A stretch of 64,000 nt of DNA from Pelagicoccus sp. SDUM812003 (GTDB taxonomy: Bacteria > Verrucomicrobiota > Verrucomicrobiia > Opitutales > Opitutaceae). The notes below the pieces were generated by a model. That model worked only from the letters and a program-made list of their open reading frames with translations. It searched no databases and was not told where the DNA came from. Shown here one piece after another: positions 54,131-64,000 of the stretch; position 1 is the stretch's first letter, and the number at the start of each line of letters is the position of its first letter. The stretch is from contig NZ_JARXHY010000005.1 of NCBI RefSeq assembly GCF_031127815.1, positions 62,001 to 126,000 of the forward strand, written 5' to 3'. Made by a program: the position numbers and the translations under genes.

Positions 54131-56686
54131 TCACCCGCCTTCGTTGCGGATCGATTCCATGGGGGACTTGCTGGCGATGCCGAGGCTGTTTGCGAGCCCG
54201 GTGAGCAGAGTGAGCAGTGCTACGGCGAATACAGTTGCAAGCGTCACTCCCCAGGGAATGTACAGTTCGACCTCGAAAACGAACTCCGTCAGCGCCCAAG
54301 CGGCGATTAAGGAAAGCGTAACTCCCGCCAGTCCGGCGATCAGTCCCACCAGAACGAACTCCACGCTCATGATGCCGCGTATTTGTTTTGCGGATGCGCC
54401 AATGGTGCGAAGCAACGCGCTTTCCTTGCTGCGCTGGTAGCGACTGGTCATCACCGAGGCCGCGAGCGCCACCAAACCCGTCACGATGGTAAAGGATGCC
54501 ATAAATCGGATGACGAAACTGATTTTATCGAAGATTTCCTGCAGACTCTCCAGCAGCATGCTCAGGTTCACCGCGGACACGTTGGCATAGCGCTTCACCA
54601 CGTTGCTTTGAAGCGTCACTAAGGATTCCTTGTCGGGCGCGTGGGCCGCGGTCACGTAAAACGCTGGCGCCGCTTCCAGAACCCCTGCCGGGAAGACGAC
54701 GAAAAAGTTCGGCTTCATCTGACGCCAATCCACTTTTCGGATACTGGCGACCCTCGTGGAAACAGGAAGCCCTTGCACGTCCCAGACGATTTCATCCCCG
54801 ATCTCCAGCTTGAGCGCTTCGACGATTCGTTCCTCCACTGATATCGGAATCGGCGCCTCATCTCCGAGGCTCGCTTCCGCCGTGAACGTACCTTCGACCA
54901 ACTCTTCGTCCTCCCGCAGATAGTCCCGGTAGGTCGAGCGGTATTCGCGATACACCGCCCAGCCTTCGACCTCCCGAAATTGATCACTGTCCAATTCCTC
55001 TGGCGTCAATCCGTTCAGGCTCTGCAAGCGCATGGTGACGATGGGCTCCGGACGCATTTGATCGACGCCTAGCTTTTCGATTTCCTCTTTCACGCCCTCC
55101 AGCTGATCCGGCTGAATATCGAAAAGAATCACGTTTGGCTGACCATCTTCATCCGCCAAGTCTCCCTGACGCAGCATGCTTTGCTCGCTGACATAAATGG
55201 TGTAGATCAAAAAAGCCCCCATCCCGAGCGTCACCACAAGCATGGTGGTTCGGTTGTTGGGCCGGTGAAGATTCGATAGACCCTGACGCCAGACATAGGG
55301 CAGCCCTTTCCCGGAGACCCGCTTCAGGCCCATCCGCATCAAACGACCGACTCCCGCCAAGAGGAGCAATGCCACCAATATGCCTCCGAAAAACCCGGCA
55401 GCCTGAGCCAGTGAACGCGTTTGGGTAATGGTGAAAATTGCCGACAACGCCAGCAACCCGGAAAGCGTCGCGATGAACGCCATGTCCTTCCAACTGTTGG
55501 TTCCCGATTCTACCGAAGCCCGAATCGCTCGCAGAGGAGAAACATGGCACAAGGGAAGCAGCGGCAGAAAGGCGAAGAGCGAGGTGAAGAGCCAGCCGAA
55601 CAGCAAGCTCGACCCAATGCTGCCCCAAGAAAGGCTAGGTTCGAATTTCAGAGGGAGAAAGCTCTCCATCAGCTTGGGAATCACCGACTGGATCGACACG
55701 CCTAGCGCCGCTCCCATCAAACAGCCAAGCAACCCAATCAAAGAAATTTGGATACAAAAGATCCACATCGCCTGCGACGAGCTCGCCCCGAGACATCGCA
55801 AGGTGGCCACACTATCCGTCTTCGCTTTTAAGTAGACCTGCACCGCGCCACCAATCGCCACGCCTCCCAGCAGCAGGGCGACAAAGCCAACCATGCTAAG
55901 AAAGCTGTTCATGCTTTCCAAGGTCCTGCCGATGCGACGTCGCTGATCGTCTACCGTATCGACGTCCACGTCCATTTCCTCTAGCTGTTCTCGTACGCCC
56001 TCAAGGGCGAGGAGCGACTCCTCAAGGCGTTCGTCGTCAAATTTTTGATACAGATAAAAATCGAGGCGACTGCCAAACTGGTTCAACCCCGTCTTTTGAA
56101 ACTGGGACATTGGGATGAGCACTCGTGGAGCGAAAGAACCCGTGAACGAGCCCTCGCCCGGCACGCGTAGAATCTCGCCGATGATCTCGAAGGTCACATC
56201 GCCGATCTTGATCGGATCCCCCACTTCGAGATCGAACTGCAGCATCAAGCTGTCCTCCAGCAGAGCAACCGCATCCTCTCGGTCCGCAACCGTCAAGCCG
56301 GCTGGTCTCGTATCCATTTCTCCATACCAAGGGAAAGCCCCTTCCATGGCGTGAGCTCGTACGATGCGCGTGTCGTCCTGCTTGGGGAAATAGGCCATGG
56401 TCGCGAATTTGATCTCTCGCGCCGAATCCTCCGAAGGCACCTCCCTAAAAAGCGCTTCCGCCTGTTCGCTAAACGGCTGATCGCTATCGTACTCGACGTC
56501 CGCGCCTAGAAGGCTGCGAGATTGGCTGTCCATCTCATCCTCCAGATTGTCGCGGAAGGAATTGATGGCGACAAGCGCCGCCACTCCTGCCACCACAGCC
56601 AGGGCGAAAAGGCCCAACTTGCGCTTGGCCCGTCGCATGTCGCGCCAAGCCATGGTTAGAATCCAACCGAAATCCGCTTTCTTCAT
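54131..56686 (-). CDS. ybbP: FtsX-like ABC permease, YbbP type
   Basis: 851 residues from the ATG at 56686 (MKKADFGW). Two FtsX modules: each has one TM helix, a large periplasmic domain and three or more TM helices. The first set lies at about 22-40 and 265-450, the second at about 490-510 and 735-830. MAWRDMRRAKRKL at the N-terminus and GASSSQAMWIFCIQ/GASAKQIRGIM after each core helix are typical coupling regions. With the ATPase encoded 61 bases upstream it forms a YbbAP-like type VII ABC system, which acts on envelope or extracted lipidic substrates rather than importing nutrients. The exact substrate is unknown. Confidence 0.9.
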   Translation of the reverse strand: MKKADFGWILTMAWRDMRRAKRKLGLFALAVVAGVAALVAINSFRDNLEDEMDSQSRSLLGADVEYDSDQPFSEQAEALFREVPSEDSAREIKFATMAYFPKQDDTRIVRAHAMEGAFPWYGEMDTRPAGLTVADREDAVALLEDSLMLQFDLEVGDPIKIGDVTFEIIGEILRVPGEGSFTGSFAPRVLIPMSQFQKTGLNQFGSRLDFYLYQKFDDERLEESLLALEGVREQLEEMDVDVDTVDDQRRRIGRTLESMNSFLSMVGFVALLLGGVAIGGAVQVYLKAKTDSVATLRCLGASSSQAMWIFCIQISLIGLLGCLMGAALGVSIQSVIPKLMESFLPLKFEPSLSWGSIGSSLLFGWLFTSLFAFLPLLPLCHVSPLRAIRASVESGTNSWKDMAFIATLSGLLALSAIFTITQTRSLAQAAGFFGGILVALLLLAGVGRLMRMGLKRVSGKGLPYVWRQGLSNLHRPNNRTTMLVVTLGMGAFLIYTIYVSEQSMLRQGDLADEDGQPNVILFDIQPDQLEGVKEEIEKLGVDQMRPEPIVTMRLQSLNGLTPEELDSDQFREVEGWAVYREYRSTYRDYLREDEELVEGTFTAEASLGDEAPIPISVEERIVEALKLEIGDEIVWDVQGLPVSTRVASIRKVDWRQMKPNFFVVFPAGVLEAAPAFYVTAAHAPDKESLVTLQSNVVKRYANVSAVNLSMLLESLQEIFDKISFVIRFMASFTIVTGLVALAASVMTSRYQRSKESALLRTIGASAKQIRGIMSVEFVLVGLIAGLAGVTLSLIAAWALTEFVFEVELYIPWGVTLATVFAVALLTLLTGLANSLGIASKSPMESIRNEGG

Positions 56687-56747
56687 AGCTGGTTCGCTTT
56701 TATCTGTGAGGAGTGCAGTTTCTTCGAAAGGCAAACACCATATGCCA

Positions 56748-57443
56748 TCACTTAGCGACCTCCTGCAATCTGCCGTGGTCGATGCGAAGCAGACGGTCCG
56801 TGGTCCGAGCAAGCTCCAGATCGTGAGTGACGAGCACCAGCGTGGTGCCGGCGTTTCGGTTCAGGTCGAAAAGCAATTTCACGATGGGCTCGCTCGTATC
56901 CGAATCCAAATTACCCGTTGGCTCGTCGGCGAAAAGAATCTGCGGCTGATTGATGAAGGCGCGAGCCAAGGCGACGCGCTGCTGCTCCCCGCCAGACAAC
57001 TGGATCGGATAGTGGTCCACTCGGTCGCCTAATCCTACCTCCTGCAGGAGCGCCGTGGCCTTCTGCTGCACTCCGCGCTCACCCCGCAACTCCAGCGGGA
57101 CCATCACATTCTCCAAAGCGGTCAAGGTCGGCAACAGCTGAAAGTTCTGAAAAACGAAGCCCACGCTTTCGTTTCGCACCGCGGCCCGGGCGTCCTCGTC
57201 CAGATCGCCCACCGACTGGCCGCAAAGAGTGACGCTCCCGGAGCTCGGCTGATCCAGACCCGCGCAAATCCCCAACAACGTGGTTTTCCCGCTCCCAGAG
57301 GGACCGATGATGGACACCGTTTCGCCCTGCCGGACTTCGAAGCTGATTCCCTTGAGAACCTCCAGTTCCGATTGGCCGCTCGAATAGAGCTTGCGTACTT
57401 CCTTGAGACTTAAAACGCCTGCGCCTTCCTTGCTTTCGCTCAT
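56748..57443 (-). CDS. ybbA: ABC transporter ATPase, YbbA/LolD type
   Basis: 231 residues from the ATG at 57443 (MSESKEG); another ATG at 57476 is possible. Walker A IGPSGSGKTTLL, Q-loop FVFQNFQLLPTLTALENV, signature LSGGEQQRVALARA, Walker B ILFADEPTGNLD and the switch VTHD. The PSGSGKTT and NLDSDT forms and the ~230 length place it in the MacB/LolD/YbbA group that drives FtsX-like permeases. It precedes ybbP on the same strand and is divergent from tesA. Confidence 0.94.
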   Translation of the reverse strand: MSESKEGAGVLSLKEVRKLYSSGQSELEVLKGISFEVRQGETVSIIGPSGSGKTTLLGICAGLDQPSSGSVTLCGQSVGDLDEDARAAVRNESVGFVFQNFQLLPTLTALENVMVPLELRGERGVQQKATALLQEVGLGDRVDHYPIQLSGGEQQRVALARAFINQPQILFADEPTGNLDSDTSEPIVKLLFDLNRNAGTTLVLVTHDLELARTTDRLLRIDHGRLQEVAK

Positions 57444-57551
57444 TCGAACTGACTGATGATTCGTTTCTTGTAACATGCAACCTGATCTCTGGAGAACTGT
57501 CTCCCCACTCACCGCGCCACTGCGACTCATGCCCAGCGACCATCTTCCGGA

Positions 57552-58175
57552 ATGCTAACGCGTCTTATAGCCCTCTTGATTGCCTCCTTTCTGCTCAGCG
57601 CCGCCCACAGCTCCGCTGAGACGTCGAAACGAATCCTATTTCTCGGCGACAGTCTTACGGCCGGCTACGGCATCGAACCGTCTCAAGCCTACCCGGCCTT
57701 GATCGCCGATCGCATCGAATCGCTCGGCCTAGACTACACCGTCACGCCCTCGGGTTTGAGCGGCGAAACCAGCGCCGGCGGGCTGCGCAGAGCCAATTGG
57801 GTGCTGCAGAAACCGGTCTCCATTCTGGTCATCGCCCTCGGGGCCAACGACGGACTTCGCGGTATCGATTTGTCAGATACAAAGAAAAACCTGCAGGGCA
57901 TCATCGACCTGGCTCGAAAAAAGTATCCTGGCGTGAAAATCGTGCTCGCTGGCATGCAGATGCCGCCAAACCTCGGGCCCGACTATACTGCCGAGTTCCG
58001 CAAACTGTATCCGGACCTAGCGGAGGAAAACGACGTGGAGCTCATCCCCTTCCTGCTCGAAGGGGTGGCGGGAAATCCGAACTTGAACATCGCCGACGGG
58101 ATCCACCCCAATCCCGAAGGACATCAGATCGTCGCCGAAACGGTGTGGCACACGCTCGAGCCGCTGCTTGAATAG
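57552..58175 (+). CDS. tesA: Periplasmic GDSL esterase/thioesterase I
   Basis: 207 residues with a signal peptide (LLIASFLLSAAHSSA). The SGNH hydrolase blocks are LFLGDSLTAGYGI (nucleophile S34), SGLSGETSAGGL (oxyanion Gly), LGANDGLRG (Asn) and DGIHPNPEGH (Asp/His). It closely follows the E. coli TesA/arylesterase pattern: multifunctional esterase, thioesterase and lysophospholipase in the periplasm. Its divergent position beside ybbA-ybbP is the same as in many proteobacteria, which supports a shared lipid-related role. Confidence 0.93.
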   Translation: MLTRLIALLIASFLLSAAHSSAETSKRILFLGDSLTAGYGIEPSQAYPALIADRIESLGLDYTVTPSGLSGETSAGGLRRANWVLQKPVSILVIALGANDGLRGIDLSDTKKNLQGIIDLARKKYPGVKIVLAGMQMPPNLGPDYTAEFRKLYPDLAEENDVELIPFLLEGVAGNPNLNIADGIHPNPEGHQIVAETVWHTLEPLLE

Positions 58176-58196
58176 GCTCTCGAGCGACATCACTCG

Positions 58197-61100
58197 TTAT
58201 CGAGCGTCCAGCACCTCGAGCGCTGCGGCGCCCACGCTTCCGCTCGCCACCGTGAGCACCGCCACATAGCGGCCTTGCTCCAGCATAAGAAGCATCGCCG
58301 CTTCCTTGCTCGATGCTGGAACCAATCCCCTCGCTTTCGCTCGAGCCTCGGACAACGACACCTCCGCGTCGTCTGCCCATGCTCCCCAAGAATCGTTTTC
58401 CGCGACCAAAGCGGTTTCTCCCGAATCCGAAAGCGCGAGGAGCTCGATTCGCGGATCGCTCGCGACCCTGCTGGCATCGGGCAAACTCGGTCCAAGTCCC
58501 TGCAGCAGCACGGGCAAGGGAACGTCCCCTTCGATCTCGAAACCGATCGCTATGACGGAGTCCGAGTCGGCGAGATGGCTTCGAACCGATGCACCAAGGG
58601 AGCGGGCGCTCGCTCCGCTTTCCCTAGCGCCCGAGACCATCAATCCGTTTAGCGAATCGGTTGAGGACCAGCGTTCCTCCAAGCCAAAATCGTGAAGGAG
58701 AGGGCTCGGCGTGGCCGCGGCCCGCAACAGCTGTCTCCCGGCAAACTCATCGAGCTGGTAGCGAGTCGATACCGATTCTCGGCCAAAGCCAATCCCTTCC
58801 AATTCATCGCCAAAGGGCTTCATCTCCTGTATCCAAGAGCCCACTCCACCCAGCGGAGCGCGAACGTAAAACAGCTCTCCCTCCTCTCCCATCACCGCCC
58901 GAGTCTGCAAAGCGACGATCCCGCTTGCGGGAAGGACTTCGCTCAAAACGTCCGCTGGCTCCGACTCGCCAAACGCATCGTAGGCGGAAAGCCGATACTC
59001 GACCGCGACGCCACGCGGAGCTTCGCGATCCCGATAGACCGTCGCGTCCGCCGGCAAGGTCGCGACCTTGCTCCAGTCGTCTTTGCCGGCTACGGTTCGA
59101 AGCAAAATGAAACCGAGCTCGCTCTCCGCGTTGTCCTGCCAGCTCACGCTGGCTCCCAGGTAGTCCACGTCGACCGCCAGGAACGAAGGAGCCTCTACCT
59201 CGGAAACCACGTCCTCCGGCGCGGCTTGGGTCACGGAAAACGGAACGTCGTTTACCAAAATCTGCGCGCTGCGCTGCTCACCGGCGTTCGCTTCCACAGT
59301 GAAACTCAAACTGGCATCTCCCGACCCGCTCGCTTCGCCCGCGAAGCTTATCCAAGAAACGGATACGGAGGCGGACCAGTCGACGTTGCTTTCGATCCGC
59401 AGCGTTCCATCTCCACCCTCCGCCGCAAACGTACCATGCGATGAATCGACGGTGGTGTAAGCGGTTTTCCCGGCTTGATTGATCGTATGCTCGATCGGCT
59501 GAAGCTCGGAAGAGTCGCTCGATACCACCACCTTGGCGCTTCTCGTGGCAAAGGAATCGTTGGCGGCTACGCTCACGATCACCGTGCCATGGCCGCTATC
59601 GGAGCTGTCTGAGGTGATGTTGATCCAATCGCTATCCACGGAAACGCTCCAATCCACATTCGATTCGATGGCGAACGCCTTGGAACCTCCGCCGCCCCCA
59701 ACTTCGGTTGACTGATTCGGCATGCGAAGGAACGGATCGGATCCTTTCTGAATGACCGTATGCTCGATCCCGCCTACGATCACCTTGCCGATGCGCTCCT
59801 CCTGAGATTCGTTCACCTTGACGCGATAGCTCACCTGCTCGTTGCCAAATCCCACACCCTGAGGCGGGCTGGTCACCACGATCCAACCGGAATCCGAAAT
59901 CGCCTCCCAGGCCTTGCTCGAGGAGACGGCGATCGGAAAACCCGATTTGGCGATCTCCTCGACTTCCCTCGATATCGGTTCTATCGAGTCGACCGGGATC
60001 TCGCTGGTGATGGCGACCACGGAATTCGAGAACGCGGAGTAGCCCGATTCGTTGTAGGCTTGCACGCGATAGGCGTAGGTGGTCAGAGCGGAGGCGCTTC
60101 TATCCTGGTAGGTGGTCGCGTCCTTGTCCGCGAAGCCGATCGCAGCCCATTGCGAGCCGATCTGATCATCGCGGCGCATGATGCGAAAACCGTCTTCCAC
60201 GGCGGACCGATCCGACCACCGCAGGCTCACTCGATTGTAGCTCTGTTCCGTGACCACGAGGTTCACCGGCGGCTGCGGCACGTCGTCGAGCGACTCGACC
60301 ACCGCATCGTTTGACCAAAGCGAAACGGTGTCATTGCGTTTGGCCCGCACGCGGTAGCGATAGCTGGTGGAGGCTACGATGGTCGCGTCTTCGTAGCTCG
60401 TCTGATTCGCCAATGCCGTGCCGACCGTCTCGAACGCCTCCCCGGAAATCCGACGCTGAATCTCGAAGCTCGTTTCGTTGTCGCTGCGATCCGTCCATTG
60501 CAATCGCGCCGAAACGCTGGAGACATCGAGCGCCGTCAGATCGACAGGTCCATGCACTACGATAGGCGGCAGCACGGTGAGAGCTACCTGGTCGCTCTCG
60601 ACGTAGCCTCCGGGGTTGCTGACCTTCACTTGAAACTGCGAGCCGTCGTCGCCGCTGGATACGTTTTCCAAGGCCAGCACCGGCAGCGTAGCCCCGGCGA
60701 TTTCAGTCCCGTCCTTCAACCACTGATAGCCTATATCCGCCCCCTCGCCGAGGGCGTGGAAAGCTACCGTTTCCCCGGCTTCGATAGATTTGGACACCGG
60801 CGCGACCACCAGAACCGGAGGGTCCACAAGCACCTCTCGCCGGAAGACGGAAATGGCGTCAGGAGTGGCGACGGATCCCATGTACACGTGCTCACCGTCG
60901 GGACTGGCTCCGATGGAGCGCGGGCCGTTGAGAATCCAGTCGTCCTCCGCCCCGGCTCGAATGCTCTGAGAAAAGCTGAGCAAGCCGGTCTCTCCATCGC
61001 GCTCCAAGCACACGATGGCGTCGTCGGCGTAGGAAGCGGCGTAGAGGTAGTCGCCATCGGCGCTGATGACCAAGTCAAAGGGACCATCGAGATCCGAAAT

Positions 61101-62072
61101 GCCTTTCGACCCGTCCTTGAAGTCCTCCAAATGAACGAGCTCCCCGTTTTCGGAATCGCGAGAGAAGACGCTCAAGGCATCGTTGTTCGCTGAGGCCACG
61201 TAGAGGAATCTCCCGTCTCCGCTGAAGGCCAAAGCCCGGGGCGAATCGGTCTTGCTGCCTTCGTTCACGAGGTAGCTGAGCTTTCCCGAATAGGTCAACA
61301 GACCGCTGGCGTCGTCCCGATCGAAGGTCACGATCTGGTTGCTGTAGAGAGCGACGTAGAGGTGCTGTCCGTCTGGGCTTATCGCGATCTCCGAGGGCTC
61401 GCTAAGCTCCTCCACCCCTTGGTCGCCCTCCTCGTAGACGCCTTGAAAACTGATTCTGCCGGTGGTGGCGTTGCGACTGAATACGCTGACCTTGTCATCG
61501 TCGAAGGCCGCCACGTAGAGGTGTTTTCCATCTGGAGAAACCACTATCGACCATGGCCCGTCCAGCCCATCCACCCCCGCCATTCCGTCGTAGATCGCGT
61601 CCTGCAGCGTCAATTGCCCCGAAACCGCGTCGCGAGCGAATCCCAGCAAGCTGTCGGAAAACATGGAGGCGCCGTACAGGTGCTTGCCATCGGGGCTCAG
61701 GGCCAAGGAGCGAAGACCGCTCAGCACGCCCGCTCCGAGCTGCGACTTGTCCAAGGCTCCCTGATAGCCCAGCGTGCCCGTCTCGAGGTCGCGGGAGAAC
61801 CAAGCCACAGCGGAGTTGCCGTACTTCTGCAAAGCCGCATAGAGGTGGGCTCCATCGGGAGAGACCACCACATCGTAGGGCTCCTCGATTCCGGACGATA
61901 GGAAATCGCTGGCGCGGTGCTGCTCGATGAAGACGAGCTGCTTGAACACCACCGTTTCGGAAGCCTCGTCGCCAGCATCCTGAGCCCAGCCGCAAACGGC
62001 CGAAAGCGCCCCTGCTATGAGAAATAGCAGAGCGGAAGGACGCGGGAGGAAGGTAGGCAAAAAAGGTCGCAT
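58197..62072 (-). CDS. Large secreted propeller/Ig/FN3/BACON protein
   Basis: 1291 residues from the ATG at 62072. After the signal peptide (to about AVCGWA), residues ~45-410 are a lactonase-like seven-bladed propeller with repeats of [10 protein letters not shown]-type strands and FSRDxxTG turns. Then come an Ig-like domain (~420-500), two fibronectin III domains (~515-700), at least two and probably three BACON-type domains ([28 protein letters not shown], and a weaker [14 protein letters not shown]), another FN3 (~1000-1080), and a C-terminal beta domain (~1130-1291) with [20 protein letters not shown] and [11 protein letters not shown]. That last domain resembles one found at the end of many Verrucomicrobiota exported proteins. 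Likely cell-surface or secreted binding/adhesion; no catalytic site is evident. Confidence 0.88.
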   Translation of the reverse strand: MRPFLPTFLPRPSALLFLIAGALSAVCGWAQDAGDEASETVVFKQLVFIEQHRASDFLSSGIEEPYDVVVSPDGAHLYAALQKYGNSAVAWFSRDLETGTLGYQGALDKSQLGAGVLSGLRSLALSPDGKHLYGASMFSDSLLGFARDAVSGQLTLQDAIYDGMAGVDGLDGPWSIVVSPDGKHLYVAAFDDDKVSVFSRNATTGRISFQGVYEEGDQGVEELSEPSEIAISPDGQHLYVALYSNQIVTFDRDDASGLLTYSGKLSYLVNEGSKTDSPRALAFSGDGRFLYVASANNDALSVFSRDSENGELVHLEDFKDGSKGISDLDGPFDLVISADGDYLYAASYADDAIVCLERDGETGLLSFSQSIRAGAEDDWILNGPRSIGASPDGEHVYMGSVATPDAISVFRREVLVDPPVLVVAPVSKSIEAGETVAFHALGEGADIGYQWLKDGTEIAGATLPVLALENVSSGDDGSQFQVKVSNPGGYVESDQVALTVLPPIVVHGPVDLTALDVSSVSARLQWTDRSDNETSFEIQRRISGEAFETVGTALANQTSYEDATIVASTSYRYRVRAKRNDTVSLWSNDAVVESLDDVPQPPVNLVVTEQSYNRVSLRWSDRSAVEDGFRIMRRDDQIGSQWAAIGFADKDATTYQDRSASALTTYAYRVQAYNESGYSAFSNSVVAITSEIPVDSIEPISREVEEIAKSGFPIAVSSSKAWEAISDSGWIVVTSPPQGVGFGNEQVSYRVKVNESQEERIGKVIVGGIEHTVIQKGSDPFLRMPNQSTEVGGGGGSKAFAIESNVDWSVSVDSDWINITSDSSDSGHGTVIVSVAANDSFATRSAKVVVSSDSSELQPIEHTINQAGKTAYTTVDSSHGTFAAEGGDGTLRIESNVDWSASVSVSWISFAGEASGSGDASLSFTVEANAGEQRSAQILVNDVPFSVTQAAPEDVVSEVEAPSFLAVDVDYLGASVSWQDNAESELGFILLRTVAGKDDWSKVATLPADATVYRDREAPRGVAVEYRLSAYDAFGESEPADVLSEVLPASGIVALQTRAVMGEEGELFYVRAPLGGVGSWIQEMKPFGDELEGIGFGRESVSTRYQLDEFAGRQLLRAAATPSPLLHDFGLEERWSSTDSLNGLMVSGARESGASARSLGASVRSHLADSDSVIAIGFEIEGDVPLPVLLQGLGPSLPDASRVASDPRIELLALSDSGETALVAENDSWGAWADDAEVSLSEARAKARGLVPASSKEAAMLLMLEQGRYVAVLTVASGSVGAAALEVLDAR

Positions 62073-62251
62073 GCGGAGTCGTATCCTTGCGCGAAGCACG
62101 CCCGGTGCCGCGCCCCCGGTTTTCACAGTTCATTTACCAAATCTCGTTCCAAACGCCCTCCTGCCAAAAGCTTGCAAGTTTTGCTGGAACTCTGGGCGAT
62201 TCCCCTCCATTTTCCCGCGGTTTTGGTCCAACCGCCAAAGCAACATCACAA

Positions 62252-63811
62252 ATGGCCCTCAACGAATACAAAAGCACATTCATCGCCGACTGCGGCATCA
62301 GCATGGGAGACGAAGGCAAAGGCCGCCTCATCTCCGAGATCATCGAAGAGCTGCGGGAGAAGACCGGCAGCGCCAGCCCAGTGCAGGTCGTGCTAAAGGT
62401 GAACGGCGGGGCCAACTCCGGGCACACCGCAGGCGGCTTGAAGCTCAACCTGCTTCCGGCCGGCGTGGTCGACCAAAGCGTGGAAACCCTCGCCATCGGG
62501 GCTGGCGTGGTGGCCGATCCACGAAAGTTTCGCTGGGAGCTCCTCCCGGTCGACGCCAAAAGCTACCACGTCACCGAGCGCTTGCTCATCGACGAGCGCA
62601 CCATGGTGTCCGACCTGAGCCACCGCTTGCTGGACCTCGCTTGGGAGTGGTACCGAGTGAACATCATCGGCGAGGAGCCGCGCGGCAGCACCGGCCGCGG
62701 AATCACCCCGTCCTATCAGGACGAAGTCGGCCAGTTTCAGATCTTCTACTCCGACTTTCTCGCTCCCAAGGAAATCTTCGCCCGCAAGCTTAGCCAAAAG
62801 GCCCAGCGGGCCTGCCGCGTCATCCAGCACGTTTGCCAAGTCACGCCCGAAGTCTGGGACAGCTTTTTCGACACCCTTACCCAAGCGGAACTGCGGGCCA
62901 ACGAAGAAGCCCTCAAGGAAGGCATCTTTTCGCAGGACGAGTTCGATTTCAGCGTCTTCAAGGGAAGCGAGCCTTTCGCCCTCAACATCGAAAAGCTCAT
63001 CGAAGTCTATTGGGAAACCGGACAGCAGCTGGCCGGCCGCATCGGCGACGTGCGCGAGGTCATCCGCGAGGCCCAAGCCTCCGGTCGCTACACCATCGGC
63101 GAGTACGGCCAAGCCTACTGGCTGGACAAGCGCCAAGGCTTTTCTCCCAACGTTTCCGCCTCTCACACCTACGCCCCGGAATTCTTCAACTCCGCATGCC
63201 AGCCGGTGCAGCCGCTGCACGTGTTCGGCGTGGGCAAGGCCTACGACACCAAGGTCGGCACACACGTCTTCATCACCGAAGGCGAGCAGGATCATCCGCT
63301 CTTCCAACGCCTGCGCAAGCTGGAGTTCGGCGTCTCCACCGGACGCCAGCGCATGGTCGGCTGGTACGACGCGGTGGAAAAAGGCGACACCCTTCGCTAC
63401 GGCGGTTTCGACGATCTCATGATCAACAAGATCGACGCCCTCACCCAGGGCGACGACTGGGCGGGCAACCTCAAGATCTGCATCGCCTACGAAGATCAGG
63501 ACGGAAAGCGCTACTACCGCGTCCCGCGCAGCGAAACCCTCCGCAAGTCGCTCAAGCCAGTCTACCAGGAATACGCAGGCTGGAAGGAGGACATCTCAAA
63601 AGCTCGCAGCTTCGCAGACCTTCCGGAAAACGCCCAGGCGTACATCGCCGGCATGATGCGCTCCTTGCTCGATTCCGCCTACCACGGCGGCGAATGGCCC
63701 GAGCAACTGCCCAACCTGCGCTACGTGGGCGTGGGCCCGATGCCGTCCCAGATCATTCGCGACATCCCGCAGACCAGGGAGCTTCTCGCCCTCGACAAGC
63801 CGCTCGACTAA
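62252..63811 (+). CDS. purA: Divergent adenylosuccinate synthetase
   Basis: 519 residues from the ATG at 62252 (MALNEYKS). The family makes adenylosuccinate from IMP, aspartate and GTP. Catalytic Asp D20 (MGDEGKG) and His H58 ([12 protein letters not shown]) are kept, as are [43 protein letters not shown] and NKIDAL. But the N-terminal motif reads [11 protein letters not shown] instead of the near-invariant GQWGDEGKGK. The protein is ~90 residues longer than usual (~430), mostly through an extended middle section (about 165-300). It may be this lineage's normal PurA or a paralogue with altered substrate use. It is divergent from the giant secreted protein (179 bases between starts). Confidence 0.85.
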   Translation: MALNEYKSTFIADCGISMGDEGKGRLISEIIEELREKTGSASPVQVVLKVNGGANSGHTAGGLKLNLLPAGVVDQSVETLAIGAGVVADPRKFRWELLPVDAKSYHVTERLLIDERTMVSDLSHRLLDLAWEWYRVNIIGEEPRGSTGRGITPSYQDEVGQFQIFYSDFLAPKEIFARKLSQKAQRACRVIQHVCQVTPEVWDSFFDTLTQAELRANEEALKEGIFSQDEFDFSVFKGSEPFALNIEKLIEVYWETGQQLAGRIGDVREVIREAQASGRYTIGEYGQAYWLDKRQGFSPNVSASHTYAPEFFNSACQPVQPLHVFGVGKAYDTKVGTHVFITEGEQDHPLFQRLRKLEFGVSTGRQRMVGWYDAVEKGDTLRYGGFDDLMINKIDALTQGDDWAGNLKICIAYEDQDGKRYYRVPRSETLRKSLKPVYQEYAGWKEDISKARSFADLPENAQAYIAGMMRSLLDSAYHGGEWPEQLPNLRYVGVGPMPSQIIRDIPQTRELLALDKPLD

Positions 63812-63929
63812 GGCGAGCCGCTAGCCGTCGGCGAATCAGAGAGCGAAGACAGACACCTTCGCTCAACTGCTCGTTTGCATTCCAGAACAAGTCCGCCAGA
63901 GTCTCCTTCAGACGCGTCGCCACAAACTC

Positions 63930-64000
63930 ATGGACCTGCAACAATTTTTCGAACACTGGAATCTCAGCGAGCACCCTTTCCAAGCGGAAGAGGCCCGAAA
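63930..64000 (+). CDS. ExeA-like AAA ATPase, N-terminal fragment
   Basis: The ATG at 63930 opens a frame that runs off the right edge after 23 codons. MDLQQFFEHWNLSEHPFQAE has the short aromatic opening and the 'xxHPFxxE/P' step typical of ExeA/general secretion AAA ATPases (usually a Y/F...FGL...PF pattern). Too little is visible to confirm the P-loop or to name a partner. It follows purA by 118 bases. Confidence 0.5.
   Translation, partial: MDLQQFFEHWNLSEHPFQAEEAR

Overview
This 64 kb window looks like chromosomal DNA of a Verrucomicrobiota bacterium, probably class Opitutae (a Pelagicoccus/Opitutales-like polysaccharide degrader). This is inference. It rests on a GC-rich genome with long antisense shadow frames, tandem rnhC-rnhB, a GH115/GH43 xylan pair, TonB-dependent uptake, and a 1291-residue secreted propeller/FN3/BACON protein whose C-terminal domain is of a type I associate with this phylum. 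No rRNA, tRNA, insertion sequence, prophage or CRISPR array was seen.

Layout. 1-8 kb: a cut-off PQQ-type sugar dehydrogenase, a double redoxin protein, a VOC/aldo-keto reductase pair, a small structured locus, a two-TM protein, rnhC-rnhB, mutY and rpsU. 8-15 kb: a cytosolic hybrid histidine kinase with a CBS-type input, a small exported protein, dnaE and a double TonB-C-domain protein. 15-28 kb: a chemoreceptor, a DUF2490 protein, a lipoprotein, an M50 protease, a YhcC-type radical SAM protein, a kinase/phosphatase pair, an FAH-family hydrolase, rpoN, an A-type Fe-S carrier, an HD phosphohydrolase and a membrane hybrid-type sensor kinase. 28-38 kb: DoxX, a natural fusion of a metallo-beta-lactamase-fold nuclease with an ATP-dependent DNA ligase, a DUF3108 protein, cysI, then a compositionally distinct patch (LysE exporter, MocR regulator, flavin-binding PNPOx-like protein) and a rhomboid.

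38-49 kb is the most coherent system: a minus-strand cobamide uptake and remodelling cluster. It runs cbiB, a cobalamin riboswitch, btuB, btuF, btuC, btuD, cbiZ, a PduO-type adenosyltransferase, a DUF71/COG2102 ATPase and cobQ, with many genes overlapping or abutting. Imported corrinoid would be adenosylated, have its lower-ligand arm removed by CbiZ, and be rebuilt through CbiB; the CobU/CobS/CobT steps are not here.

49-54 kb is a glucuronoxylan module: divergent GH43 and GH115 genes with two LacI-type palindromic operators between them. 54-58 kb carries the ybbA-ybbP/tesA arrangement known from proteobacteria. The window closes with the giant secreted protein, a divergent adenylosuccinate synthetase and the first codons of an ExeA-like ATPase.
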